Source: Rhizobium sp. BT04 (GTDB lineage Bacteria; Pseudomonadota; Alphaproteobacteria; Rhizobiales; Rhizobiaceae). Taken from it: a DNA stretch of 64,000 bases. Shown here piece after piece: positions 1-7,831 of this stretch; position 1 is the stretch's first letter; each line of letters opens with the position of its first letter. A model generated the notes under the pieces. The model was given only the letters and a program-made list of their open reading frames with translations, made no database searches and had not been told where the DNA came from. The stretch is from assembly GCF_030053135.1 (NCBI RefSeq), contig NZ_CP125652.1, forward strand, positions 4,148,501-4,212,500. Reading direction: 5' to 3'. The translations under genes and the position numbers were made by a program.

Positions 1-2
1 GT

Positions 3-884
3 CTTCTCACCCGTCTCAACAGCCGCGGCCGCAAGAAGCCCATCTCCGGCGGCCGCACCATCGTCCAGGAACTGCAATATCAAGAGAATGGCAGCTTCAA
101 GCGCTATTCCGGCTACGATATCCTGAACGTCCAGCCTTCCGACGTCATCACCGCTGCCGAATACGATCTCAAGCAGGCGGCGGTCGCCGTCTCCATGTCG
201 GGCCTCGAACAGCTGCAAAACTCCGGCGAGGATGCGATCCTCGATCTGCTCGAGCAGCGCATCGAAAACGCCGAAACGACGCTGAAGAACAACATCGCGC
301 TTGACTGCTATTCCGACGGCACCGCCGATGGCGGACGGCAGATCGGCGGCCTGCAGCTGTTGATCTCGACCTCGCCGACCTCGGGCACCGTCGGCGGCAT
401 TTCGCGCGCCACCTGGGGTTTCTGGCGCAACCAGAAATTCTCGGCCTCGGCCGATGGCGGTGCGGCTGCCTCGAACGCCAACATCCAGAGCTACATGAAC
501 CGGCTCTATATGTCCTGCGTGCGCGGCTCCGACGCGCCGGATCTTGTCGTCGCCGACAACAACTTCTTCCGCCTCTACTGGGAATCGCTGCAGGCGATCC
601 AGCGCATCACCTCGGCGGACAAGGGCATGGCCGGCTTCCAGTCGCTGCAATATATGGGCGCCGACGTGATCTTCGACGGCGGTTTCGGCGGCGGCGCACC
701 GCTCAACCAGATGTTCTTCCTGAACACCAAATACCTGTTCTACCGCCCGCACCGCGACCGCGACATGGCGCCGATCGGCGACGAGCGCATGAACACCAAC
801 CAGGATGCCTTCGTGCAGCTCATGGGCTTCGCCGGCAACCTCACCATGAACAACGCCTTCCTGCAGGGCGTGTTGTTCGCCTGA
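3..884 (+). CDS. Phage major capsid (coat) protein, 5' partial
   Basis: The reading frame is open from base 3, so the gene begins outside the window; 293 residues remain. The visible part has a long N-terminal helix rich in Glu and Asp, then a Gly/Ala-rich body and a C-terminal section with FYRPHRDRDM, as seen in coat proteins of rhizobial podovirus-like phages. Known role: the icosahedral head shell. The small Ala/Thr-rich gene that follows and the connector and tail genes after it support the assignment. The fold is inferred from context and composition, not from a catalytic motif. The ATG at 195 is internal and is not the start. Confidence 0.72.
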   Translation, partial: LLTRLNSRGRKKPISGGRTIVQELQYQENGSFKRYSGYDILNVQPSDVITAAEYDLKQAAVAVSMSGLEQLQNSGEDAILDLLEQRIENAETTLKNNIALDCYSDGTADGGRQIGGLQLLISTSPTSGTVGGISRATWGFWRNQKFSASADGGAAASNANIQSYMNRLYMSCVRGSDAPDLVVADNNFFRLYWESLQAIQRITSADKGMAGFQSLQYMGADVIFDGGFGGGAPLNQMFFLNTKYLFYRPHRDRDMAPIGDERMNTNQDAFVQLMGFAGNLTMNNAFLQGVLFA

Positions 885-907
885 TCGTCAACGAAAGGAA
901 CAAGCAA

Positions 908-1693
908 ATGTCGATCGCATCAATCCAGTCCGATCGTCTTGGCGCGAACCCGTTCGTCGTCGAAGGCCCGATCGTTTCCGGCTCCGGTATTCCCGGGCCG
1001 AACTTCGCCCTCGGCGCCATCGCCGGCGGCGATCGTGAATCCGAATGGGTCTATTGCCAGCTCGTGCTGGCCTCGCAGACGACCCTTCAGCCCGGCCAGT
1101 GGTTCCAGTGGACCCGGGATTATGTCGCTTCGCTGCTGACCACGGCGGCTGCCGTCGTCGGCCAGCGCTGCGGCGTCTTTTCGGGGGCTGCCCAGCCGCC
1201 GACGCTGACCGGCGGCCCGGTCGGTGCCATCACACTGGCCGCCGGCACCTATTACATCTGGCTGCAGCGCAACGGCCAGGCGCCGTCGCAGGTGGCGACC
1301 GCAACGGCGGCCCTCGTCGTTGCCGAGACCACCGCCACCGCAGGCCAGGCGAGTGCCCCGGCCTCGGCCACGGCAACCACCAAGGCCATCGCCAACGTCA
1401 ACTTCGCGGCGGCCAACCAGACGTTTACGGCAACCACCGTCAACGGCTCCAGTCTGCTGACGAGCCTTTCCGGCCTCAATGCCGGTTCCGGCCCGTTCAT
1501 CGGCGCGGCGGTTGCCGGCACCGGCATTCCGGGCGGCGCGACCATTTCGGGCATCACCTACAGCCCGAACGGCGTCATCCAGAGCATCACGCTCTCGGCC
1601 AGTGCCACCGCCAACGGCACTGGTATCACCATCACCGCGACGGGCGTGCTCGAAGCGACACTGATGCGGCCGTTCCTGTCGAAGGTGAACTAA
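908..1693 (+). CDS. Phage head decoration-like protein
   Basis: A 261-residue protein that starts 23 bp after the coat gene with AAAGGAAC upstream. The first ~130 residues are mixed (SEWVYCQLVLAS, TTLQPGQWFQW). The rest is a low-complexity Ala/Thr/Gly/Ser-rich region typical of beta-structured surface proteins. The position directly behind the coat gene suggests a capsid decoration or fibre protein that sits on the head. A hairpin terminator follows at once, so coat and decoration genes probably form a highly expressed transcription unit. Function is inferred from position and composition. Confidence 0.55.
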   Translation: MSIASIQSDRLGANPFVVEGPIVSGSGIPGPNFALGAIAGGDRESEWVYCQLVLASQTTLQPGQWFQWTRDYVASLLTTAAAVVGQRCGVFSGAAQPPTLTGGPVGAITLAAGTYYIWLQRNGQAPSQVATATAALVVAETTATAGQASAPASATATTKAIANVNFAAANQTFTATTVNGSSLLTSLSGLNAGSGPFIGAAVAGTGIPGGATISGITYSPNGVIQSITLSASATANGTGITITATGVLEATLMRPFLSKVN

Positions 1694-1706
1694 ACTCGAG
1701 TCATCG

Positions 1707-1729
1707 ACGGGCGCCTCGGCGCCCGTTTT
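1707..1729 (+). terminator. Rho-independent terminator after the capsid genes
   Basis: A perfect 9-bp GC-rich stem (ACGGGCGCC / GGCGCCCGT) with a 2-base loop, followed by TTTTC. It lies 14 bases after the decoration gene stop. Confidence 0.8.
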
Positions 1730-1750
1730 CGCCGACCTCTTTATGCGCGG

Positions 1751-1893
1751 CCTGCCCCTCATCCGCCTGCCGGCACCTTCTCCCCGTAAACGGGGCGAAG
1801 GGGATATGCAGCACCCTCTCCCTTCCCCCCAGACCTATCGCGGGGCACGTCCCCTCTCCCCGTCAGAACGGGGAGAGGGCCAGAGTGAGGGGC
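1751..1893. repeat. RIME-type intergenic mosaic element, copy 1
   Basis: Begins CCTGCCCCTCATCCG and ends GAGAGGG...GTGAGGGG, with two inner hairpins of the CTCCCCGT..ACGGGGAG type. A second copy with the same ends and inner hairpins is at 59476-59613. These features match the rhizobium-specific intergenic mosaic elements. It is unusual inside a phage head operon, where it separates the capsid unit from the next gene. It makes an in-frame upstream extension of the next gene implausible. Confidence 0.75.
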
Positions 1894-1970
1894 GGCCACC
1901 GGCACGACATCACAGCCGGCGCTCCGGCGCCAATCCCTCATTTCCCCGCCATCAACAGCGAGCAAGCACC

Positions 1971-2540
1971 ATGCCCGACAGCAACACCGGAATTTATGCC
2001 TCCTTCAGCCTGGAGCCGGTCGAACAGACCTTTCTGACCGAAAGGGAAGGCCGGCCGATCTTTGCCGACAAGGAGTTCGTGCGCATCTTCATATCAGGCG
2101 ACAAACATACCGAAGTCTACCGCGAGGTGACGGACAACGACAAACGGCGCTTTGCCGACGCCTATAAGCGCTTCAAGGAAGGGGCCGAGGCCCGCGAGCA
2201 GCTGACCGGCACGCCGCTTTCGCAATGGCCCTATCTCAAGCCCAGCCAGATCAAGGAGATGGAGGCGGTCAACATCTATACCGTCGAGCAGCTCGCGGCG
2301 CTCTCCGATACCGCCAAGCAGAAGATCGGCATGGGCGCCAACGAGCTCGTCGCCGCCGCACGCGGCTATCTTGCCACCGCCGAGAACTCCAGCGCCGCTT
2401 CCGCCTTTGCCGCCGAAAACGAACGGCTGAAGGGCGAGGTCACCCGCCTGCAGGAGCAGATGAAGGAGATGGCCCTGCGCTTCGAGGCGATCGACAGGGA
2501 AGGCGAGGGCAGCAAGAGCCGCAGCCGGCAAGCAGCCTGA
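1971..2540 (+). CDS. Phage virion-module protein, function unknown
   Basis: A 189-residue protein. I chose the ATG at 1971 because the earlier in-frame ATG at 1743 would run through the RIME element. The middle (about 80-130) has YLKPSQIKEMEAVNIYTVEQL followed by an Ala-rich helix, resembling a small helix-hairpin-helix module. The C-terminal ~50 residues are a predicted coiled coil (ENERLKGEVTRLQEQMKEM) ending in a basic tail. A coiled coil with a charged tail near a coat gene would suit a scaffolding or assembly protein, but the order (after the coat gene) is atypical, so I leave the function open. Confidence 0.6.
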   Translation: MPDSNTGIYASFSLEPVEQTFLTEREGRPIFADKEFVRIFISGDKHTEVYREVTDNDKRRFADAYKRFKEGAEAREQLTGTPLSQWPYLKPSQIKEMEAVNIYTVEQLAALSDTAKQKIGMGANELVAAARGYLATAENSSAASAFAAENERLKGEVTRLQEQMKEMALRFEAIDREGEGSKSRSRQAA

Positions 2541-2585
2541 AGACGCCCTGACAAGCATCCCGACCTGAACCCGGAGATCTTCCGC

Positions 2586-3293
2586 ATGTCGCTCTTGACC
2601 ATCATTCAGAACGTCTGCGCGGAAATCGACCTCGATCCGCCGACGGCCGTCATGTCCTCGGCGGATCCGCAGATCATGCAGTTGCGCATCCTTTCCACCC
2701 GCGCCGGCCGCGACCTGATGCGCGAGCATGATTGGTCGGCGCTGACGGTCGACCGGCAATTCACCGCGACGGGCGACAACCCCGAGCCTGCCGAGCCGCC
2801 GGCCGACTGGGACCGCTTCGCCGCCAATGCGAAGATCTGGAACGCTTCGCGCCTCTGGCAGTTGAACGGTCCCGTCGAGCCGCAGACCTGGCAGCGCCAG
2901 GCGATCCTGAATTCGAACCCGGTGCCGCAGATCTGGCGGATGTCGGGCGGCAGGCTCGACATCTACCCCAACGCCGCGGGCGAGACGATCAGATACGAAT
3001 ATATCTCCGGCTTCTGGGTGGCGGTGAACGGCGGGGCGACCACGGCCGGCAACTGGGCCAACGATACCGATACCGCTCGTTTTCCCGAAGATCTTCTCGA
3101 ACTCTCGCTGATCTGGCGCTGGAAGCGGGCCAAGGGCCTCGACTATGGCGAGGAGATCGCCAGTTTCGAGCGGTCCAAGGAAGCCGCCATCGGCGCCGAT
3201 CGCGCCGCAGCGCCCGTCGACCTCTCGCTGCCGGCGAGGGGCCAGACGCCCGAGAATTATTGGCCCGGCACGATCACGGTTTCAAATCCATGA
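2586..3293 (+). CDS. Phage head-tail connector-like protein
   Basis: A 235-residue protein. The N-terminus MSLLTIIQNVCAEIDLDPP, a helical section with LRILSTRAGRDLMREHDW, and a C-terminal helical region (LLELSLIWRWKRAKGLDYGEEIASF) resemble small head-completion or tail-adaptor proteins in podovirus-like phages, the P22 gp4 class. It overlaps the next gene by four bases (ATGA), so the two are translationally coupled. The role of closing the portal and joining the tail is inferred from this order. Confidence 0.55.
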   Translation: MSLLTIIQNVCAEIDLDPPTAVMSSADPQIMQLRILSTRAGRDLMREHDWSALTVDRQFTATGDNPEPAEPPADWDRFAANAKIWNASRLWQLNGPVEPQTWQRQAILNSNPVPQIWRMSGGRLDIYPNAAGETIRYEYISGFWVAVNGGATTAGNWANDTDTARFPEDLLELSLIWRWKRAKGLDYGEEIASFERSKEAAIGADRAAAPVDLSLPARGQTPENYWPGTITVSNP

Positions 3294-5113
3294 CCCGCAG
3301 ACCTGTTCCCCCCAATGGCCGCACCCGCCGCGTTTCGCCGGGCAAGGACTGGATCGCGCCGATCGGCGGCTGGCGAACCGATGTCGAGATGGCGGATATG
3401 CCCGCCGATGCCGCGTTTCAGCTCGACAATTTCTTTCCCGAGGCCAACCGGGTGCGCGCCCGCTATGGCTTCCTCGGCTTCGCCACCGGGCTTGGCGCCG
3501 ACGTGCAGACGGTCATTGCCTATTCCGGCGTCGGCAACAGGCTGTTTGCCGCCGCCGGCGACAAGATCTACGACGTGACGGCGGGCGGCGCCGTCGGTGC
3601 GCCCGTCGTCTCCGGCCTCTCCAGCGCCCATTGGTCGGTGCAGCAATATACCAACCCGGCCGGCCAGGAGTTCCTGCGTCTCGTCAACGGACTCGACACG
3701 CCGCTGCTCTTCAACGGCACCGCCTGGACGAACAATTTTCTCACCGGCACCGCAACGCTTACCACCCAGAACGTCGCCGTGCGCAACACGGCCTATACGC
3801 TGAGCTTCTTCGGCACCGGCTCCGTCGCCCTTTCCGGCGCCTTCACCGGCACGCTGAACGGCACCGGCGTCAACAACCGGGTGTCGCTCAGCTTCACGCC
3901 GGCGGCCGGCACGCTTGTCGTCACCGTGACGGGCTCGGTCACCAATGCGCAGCTCGAAAGAGGCGCGGTCGCGACACCTTACGTAACCTCGACGATGATC
4001 ACCGGCATACCGGATGCCTCGCTGCTGATCGCGGTGACGGCCTATCGCTCGCGCCTCTGGTTCATCGAGAAGAACTCGACCAATGTCTGGTATCTCGCCA
4101 CCGATGCCGTCAGCGGCGCCGCCACGGTTCTGCCGGTCGGCGGCAACATGAAATATGGCGGCACGCTGGTTGCGATCAACGTCTGGACCATCCCCGTTTC
4201 CACAGGCCTGCAGCAGTGCCTGGTGCTGATCTCCTCGGAGGGCGAGGTGATCGTCTTCCAGGGGTCGGATCCCTCGAATGCTGCCAATTGGGGCCTGATC
4301 GGCACCTTCAAGCTCGGCCGGCCGCTCGGCAGCGATCGATGCCTGCTGTCGGTCGGCGCCGACCTGGCGATCATGACGACGGATGGCATCGTGCCGATCA
4401 CCAAGGCCGTGCAGCTCGATCGCGGCGCCACCAGCCTCGGGGCGATTACCGCCAAGATCGGCCCGACCTGGCGCGAGACGGTGGCGGCGACCGGCACGAC
4501 ATCCGAGGCGTGGCAGCTTTCGAGCTTCCCGGCCAGGCAGATGGCGATCGTCAACCTGCCGTCCTCCTCCGGCCCCTATCAATATGTGATGAACACCGAA
4601 ACCGGGGCCTGGTGCCGCTTCGTCGGCATGCCGGCCTCCTGCTGGGCGACATGGCAGGACCGGCTGTTCTTCGGCAGCGCCGACGGCACGGTCTACGAGG
4701 CCGAGGTCGGCGCCAACGACAATGGCGTGGCGATCGACGCGCTGATGGTCGGCGCCTGGAGCCGGCATGGCGACGGGCTCTCGACCAAGCTCTCGAAGCT
4801 GATCGGCGTGACGGCGCAGATCGGCGTTTCCACGGTGATGTATGCCGGCATCTCCGTGGACTACCAGACGAAGATTCCAACCGCCCTTCTGTCCTCGGTC
4901 GAGAAGAATGCGGCGGCGAAATGGGGAACGGCGATCTGGGGCGTGTCCAAATTCCCGGGCATTTCGCTCGTCCGCAAATTCGCCTCTGCCGGCGGGGCGG
5001 GTTCGGCGCTGGCGCCGACGATCCGCGCGCTGATCTCCGGCTCGTCAGGTTCGGTCTCCGAGGCCGCCGTCGTCGGCGGCTCGGTGCTTTACGAAAAGGG
5101 CGCGCCGATTTGA
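3290..5113 (+). CDS. Phage tail/DNA-stabilisation protein, beta-propeller-like
   Basis: A 607-residue protein. The start is the ATG at 3290, which overlaps the previous stop; a longer in-frame extension upstream is out-of-frame readthrough of the neighbour. It contains repeated propeller-like blades: DVQTVIAYSGVGNRLFAAAGDKIYDV, AYRSRLWFIEKNSTNVWYLA and WQDRLFFGSADGTVYEAE each pair 'dRLwf' with a following 'g.vy/yla' strand. This resembles the P22 gp10 class of tail-hub needle-support proteins that stabilise packaged DNA. The homology is inferred; the repeats are seen. Confidence 0.55.
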   Translation: MTRRPVPPNGRTRRVSPGKDWIAPIGGWRTDVEMADMPADAAFQLDNFFPEANRVRARYGFLGFATGLGADVQTVIAYSGVGNRLFAAAGDKIYDVTAGGAVGAPVVSGLSSAHWSVQQYTNPAGQEFLRLVNGLDTPLLFNGTAWTNNFLTGTATLTTQNVAVRNTAYTLSFFGTGSVALSGAFTGTLNGTGVNNRVSLSFTPAAGTLVVTVTGSVTNAQLERGAVATPYVTSTMITGIPDASLLIAVTAYRSRLWFIEKNSTNVWYLATDAVSGAATVLPVGGNMKYGGTLVAINVWTIPVSTGLQQCLVLISSEGEVIVFQGSDPSNAANWGLIGTFKLGRPLGSDRCLLSVGADLAIMTTDGIVPITKAVQLDRGATSLGAITAKIGPTWRETVAATGTTSEAWQLSSFPARQMAIVNLPSSSGPYQYVMNTETGAWCRFVGMPASCWATWQDRLFFGSADGTVYEAEVGANDNGVAIDALMVGAWSRHGDGLSTKLSKLIGVTAQIGVSTVMYAGISVDYQTKIPTALLSSVEKNAAAKWGTAIWGVSKFPGISLVRKFASAGGAGSALAPTIRALISGSSGSVSEAAVVGGSVLYEKGAPI

Positions 5114-5526
5114 TCGTCTCCGAACCGCGCGAGGAGATCGCGGCCTGGGTCGGGGCCAGGATCGGCGTCAGCTTCCACCCGCCTTACACCACGCTCGCCC
5201 ATGTCGACCGCGGCCGGATCATCGCCGGCTTCGTCTTCAACGTCTGGACCGAACATGACGTCGAGGTCTCGCTGGCCGCCGACCGGCTGTCGCTGGCGCT
5301 GATGCGATCCGTCTTTCGTTATGTCGTGCATCAGCTCGGCTGCCGCCGGGCCACCGCCAGGACCCGCGCCGACAACATCGCCGCCCAGACGGTGCTCGCA
5401 AGGTTGGGTGCCCGTCCGGAAGGCCGCCAACAAGCCTATTTCGGCGACTGCGACGCGCTGCTTTACGCAATCATGAAGGAGGATTTTCCCTATGGTCTCC
5501 ACGCCGAAGGCCCCGAAGGCGCCTGA
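5110..5526 (+). CDS. Phage-encoded GNAT-family acetyltransferase-like protein
   Basis: A 138-residue protein starting at TTG 5110, which overlaps the stop of the previous gene (TTGA); AAAAGGG lies 10 bases upstream. The GNAT pattern is visible: a central strand GRIIAGFVFNVWTEHDVEVSL, a helix LMRSVFRYVVHQLGCRR, then RTRADNIAAQTVLARLGARPEGR, matching the family's 'N..a...l.klGF' section. Known family activity is acyl transfer from acyl-CoA to an amine. It sits inside the virion gene order and overlaps the next gene by 35 bases, so it is co-expressed with structural genes. The substrate is unknown. Confidence 0.7.
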   Translation: MIVSEPREEIAAWVGARIGVSFHPPYTTLAHVDRGRIIAGFVFNVWTEHDVEVSLAADRLSLALMRSVFRYVVHQLGCRRATARTRADNIAAQTVLARLGARPEGRQQAYFGDCDALLYAIMKEDFPYGLHAEGPEGA

Positions 5527-6496
5527 TCCGACACAGACCGCAGCGGCGCAGACGGCGACCAACGTCGACACCGCCATTGCCAATGCCGGCCTCAGCCACA
5601 CCAACCAGTACACGCCGGATGGTTCGCTGGAATACAAGATTAGCAGCTATACGCCGATGACCGATCAGAACGGCAAGACCTATCGGATGCCGGTTTATTC
5701 GGCCTATCAGAGCTATTCGCCGGAGAACCAGGCGATCTACGACCAGACGCAGCAGACGCAGCTCGGCCTTGCCAAGCTCGCCAACGACCAGACCAACAAA
5801 ATATCCGGCGTGCTCGGCACCAATGTCGATCTCAGCGCCGGCAATGTCGACAAATATGTCAATGATCACTGGCGGTCCGGCTTCAACAACCAGTGGGACC
5901 GCGACCAGGCGAGCCTCGATCAGAGCCTGGCCGACAAGGGCATCTCGATGGGCTCGGCCGCCTATGACAACGCCATGCGCGATTTTTCGACACGCAAGCA
6001 GGCCGCCTCCGACCAGTATCTCGGCGACATGTATTCGAATGCCCAGAACTCGATCCTGACCGAGCGAAACCAGCCGCTGAACGAGATTTCGGCGCTGATG
6101 TCGGGCTCGCAGGTGCATCAGCCGAGCTATGTCAACACGCCGACGACGCAACTGCCGACGGTCGATCAGGCTGGGTTGATCAACGAAAATTTCAACCAGA
6201 AGATGGGCCTCTATGACCGCCAGGTTGCCCAATCGAACGCCGCGATGGGCGGTCTATTCGGCCTGGGCGGATCATTGCTCGGCGGCTGGGCGAAGTCCGA
6301 CCGTCGGCTGAAGGAAGATATCAAACGCGTCGGCACGCTGGATAACGGCCTGCCGGTCTACTCCTTCCGGTACAAGAAGGGCGGTCCGGTGCAGATCGGC
6401 CTGATGTCCGATGATGTGCGCGAGGTTCATCCGGAATCGGTGTTCGAACACGCAGACGGTTTCGACCGCGTCGATTACGGAAGGGCGGTGGGCTGA
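5492..6496 (+). CDS. Phage tail protein with C-terminal S74-type intramolecular chaperone
   Basis: A 334-residue protein; start ATG 5492 is preceded by GAAGGAGG. Residues 1-265 are Gln/Asn/Ser-rich and helical, followed by a short Gly-rich hydrophobic hinge. The last ~65 residues match the peptidase S74 / endosialidase chaperone pattern: SDRRLKEDIKRVG, YSFRYK, QIGLMSDDV and VDYGRAV. In endosialidases a Ser and a Lys five residues later carry out self-cleavage; here Ser269 and Lys274 keep that spacing. The domain probably trimerises the protein and then cuts itself off. It is shorter than many S74 domains. Confidence 0.75.
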   Translation: MVSTPKAPKAPDPTQTAAAQTATNVDTAIANAGLSHTNQYTPDGSLEYKISSYTPMTDQNGKTYRMPVYSAYQSYSPENQAIYDQTQQTQLGLAKLANDQTNKISGVLGTNVDLSAGNVDKYVNDHWRSGFNNQWDRDQASLDQSLADKGISMGSAAYDNAMRDFSTRKQAASDQYLGDMYSNAQNSILTERNQPLNEISALMSGSQVHQPSYVNTPTTQLPTVDQAGLINENFNQKMGLYDRQVAQSNAAMGGLFGLGGSLLGGWAKSDRRLKEDIKRVGTLDNGLPVYSFRYKKGGPVQIGLMSDDVREVHPESVFEHADGFDRVDYGRAVG

Positions 6497-6801
6497 TGGC
6501 ATATATTTTCGGCGGCGATACCGGCAAGACGCAGAGCGACATCGACGACCAGCGCAAGCGGCTGGCCTACGCGATGTTGCAGCAGGGCATGGATGCGAGC
6601 CCGGTGCAATCGCCATGGCAGGGCGCGGCGCGGCTGGCGCAGGCGCTGATGGGCGGGCTGGAGATTAGGCAGGCGGATCAGGAGCAGAGAGCAGGGACTG
6701 CCGAAGCCCCCGCTGCGCCGATAGGCACGCCTTCAACTCCGCCGGCGAAGTTTCCCGGCTTCCTGCCGTCGATCTTCGTCGGCAAGCGCAATGTTCCCTG
6801 A
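6496..6801 (+). CDS. Phage hypothetical protein, probably shortened
   Basis: A 101-residue protein whose ATG overlaps the previous stop by one base. The N-terminal half (MAYIFGGDTGKTQSDIDDQRKR... PWQGAARLAQALMGG) is the kind of start found on longer proteins in related rhizobial prophages. The C-terminal part is Pro-rich and ends abruptly. The bases after the stop contain a conserved-looking peptide in another frame (see next entry), so the gene may have lost its 3' end. Function unknown; probably tail-associated by position. Confidence 0.5.
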   Translation: MAYIFGGDTGKTQSDIDDQRKRLAYAMLQQGMDASPVQSPWQGAARLAQALMGGLEIRQADQEQRAGTAEAPAAPIGTPSTPPAKFPGFLPSIFVGKRNVP

Positions 6802-7080
6802 CAACTCATGAGCCTTCGTTGCCGTCTTGGGGCGCCAGCATCCCACTCGCGGTTCAGCAGCCATCTTCAACCCCAAATCCGATGAGCGGACCGAGGCTAG
6901 CCGCTTCTGAAGGCCATTGCCAACGCGAATGTCCCACCGCGGCAGCGCGCGATGGCGACGCAATTCTGCAAGCGCTGAAGAAGCCGGCGGTCCGCTCCGA
7001 CCCGTCCTAAAACTGAGGCAGATCTCCAAGCTGCTGTTCGGAAGCCATGTCGATCCCAACCACCATCCACAGGAGTCGTA
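6802..7080 (+). other. Non-coding stretch with probable remnant of the preceding gene
   Basis: No complete gene is visible. From 6901 one frame reads PLLKAIANANVPPRQRAM followed by ATQF and then a stop. This has the look of a conserved helix in related phage proteins, but a TAG precedes it. I read this as decay of the 3' part of the upstream gene; the call is weak. Confidence 0.3.
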
Positions 7081-7719
7081 ATGTCAGACTTTAATAGAAC
7101 ACCGGTTGTACCACCGAGAAAAGTTGCCGAGCTTAGAAATGACCCTTATGCGGGGCACTCCGGCGACCTCTCGGTTAACAATGCATTACGCGCCTTCAGC
7201 CGTGGCACTGTCGTCGGCCCTTATCTCGACGAAATGGACGCTGGGACAGCTGCATTGCTGGCGCCCTATGCTGATCCACTGCTGCCTGATTTTTTGTTTC
7301 CGCCGCTGCCAGGCGAAACGTTTGGAGAGCGGTATGACAACGCACTCGCTAATCAGCGCGGGATGGACAGAGCCTTCGACGAACAGCATCCCTATGTCTC
7401 CGAAACGCTGCAGCGCGCCGGAGGTTTGGCCTCTGACCTAGCTTTTAAGTTGCCGCCAGGGAGGATGACCAACATCGGGCTCGGTGCTGTTGAAGGTTTC
7501 GGGAACGGGGAAGGTGGTTTCAGCAACCGAGCCGAGCAGGCCTTCCGTGGCGCTAGCGAAGAGGCTTTGAAAGGACTCGCTATGGATACTTTAAAGGGGC
7601 GCCGTATGATGCCGGCCGAAACCGCTACGGAAAGTGGTCGTAGAGCCGGCGCGAAGGCTGCTCTTACACGCGCGCTTCTTAGAGTACGCGGTCGAAACGG
7701 CGGTGGTGGCGGCTGGTAA
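7081..7719 (+). CDS. Phage internal-virion-like protein fragment, function unknown
   Basis: A 212-residue protein preceded by AGGAGTCGTA. The N-terminal half contains NNALRAFSRGTVVGPYLDEM and FGERYDNALANQRGMDRAF, a pattern seen at the start of large virion proteins in rhizobial podovirus-like prophages. The C-terminus ends in a basic Arg/Gly tail. At 212 residues it is much shorter than a full ejection or internal virion protein, so it may be a truncated relic or a stand-alone domain. Base composition is slightly less GC-rich than the genes before it. Confidence 0.45.
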   Translation: MSDFNRTPVVPPRKVAELRNDPYAGHSGDLSVNNALRAFSRGTVVGPYLDEMDAGTAALLAPYADPLLPDFLFPPLPGETFGERYDNALANQRGMDRAFDEQHPYVSETLQRAGGLASDLAFKLPPGRMTNIGLGAVEGFGNGEGGFSNRAEQAFRGASEEALKGLAMDTLKGRRMMPAETATESGRRAGAKAALTRALLRVRGRNGGGGGW

Positions 7720-7786
7720 TCAACCCTCTATGGCAGGATCACGCGAATGACGCCCTGACCAAGGATATGGGTGGCATATACGATCC

Positions 7787-7813
7787 AAGGCCTCGCAATT
7801 CGCGGGGCCTTTT
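7787..7813 (+). terminator. Hairpin terminator before the tail-fibre gene
   Basis: A 10-bp stem AAGGCCTCGC / GCGGGGCCTT with one wobble pair and loop AATTC, followed by a T-rich run (TTTTCCTTTT). Confidence 0.75.
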
Positions 7814-7831
7814 CCTTTTCGGAGAAGCTCA

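Noticed and set aside
1743..1970. N-terminal extension of the 1971 gene
   Set aside because: It would translate a RIME element; the ATG at 1971 is the first plausible start after it.
1045..2037. Plus-strand open frame of 330 codons overlapping the decoration gene
   Set aside because: Out-of-frame shadow of 908-1693 that runs through the terminator and the RIME element.
3257..4768. Minus-strand open frame of 503 codons
   Set aside because: Antisense to the tail protein at 3290-5113, rich in His, Arg and Gly with no ribosome site.
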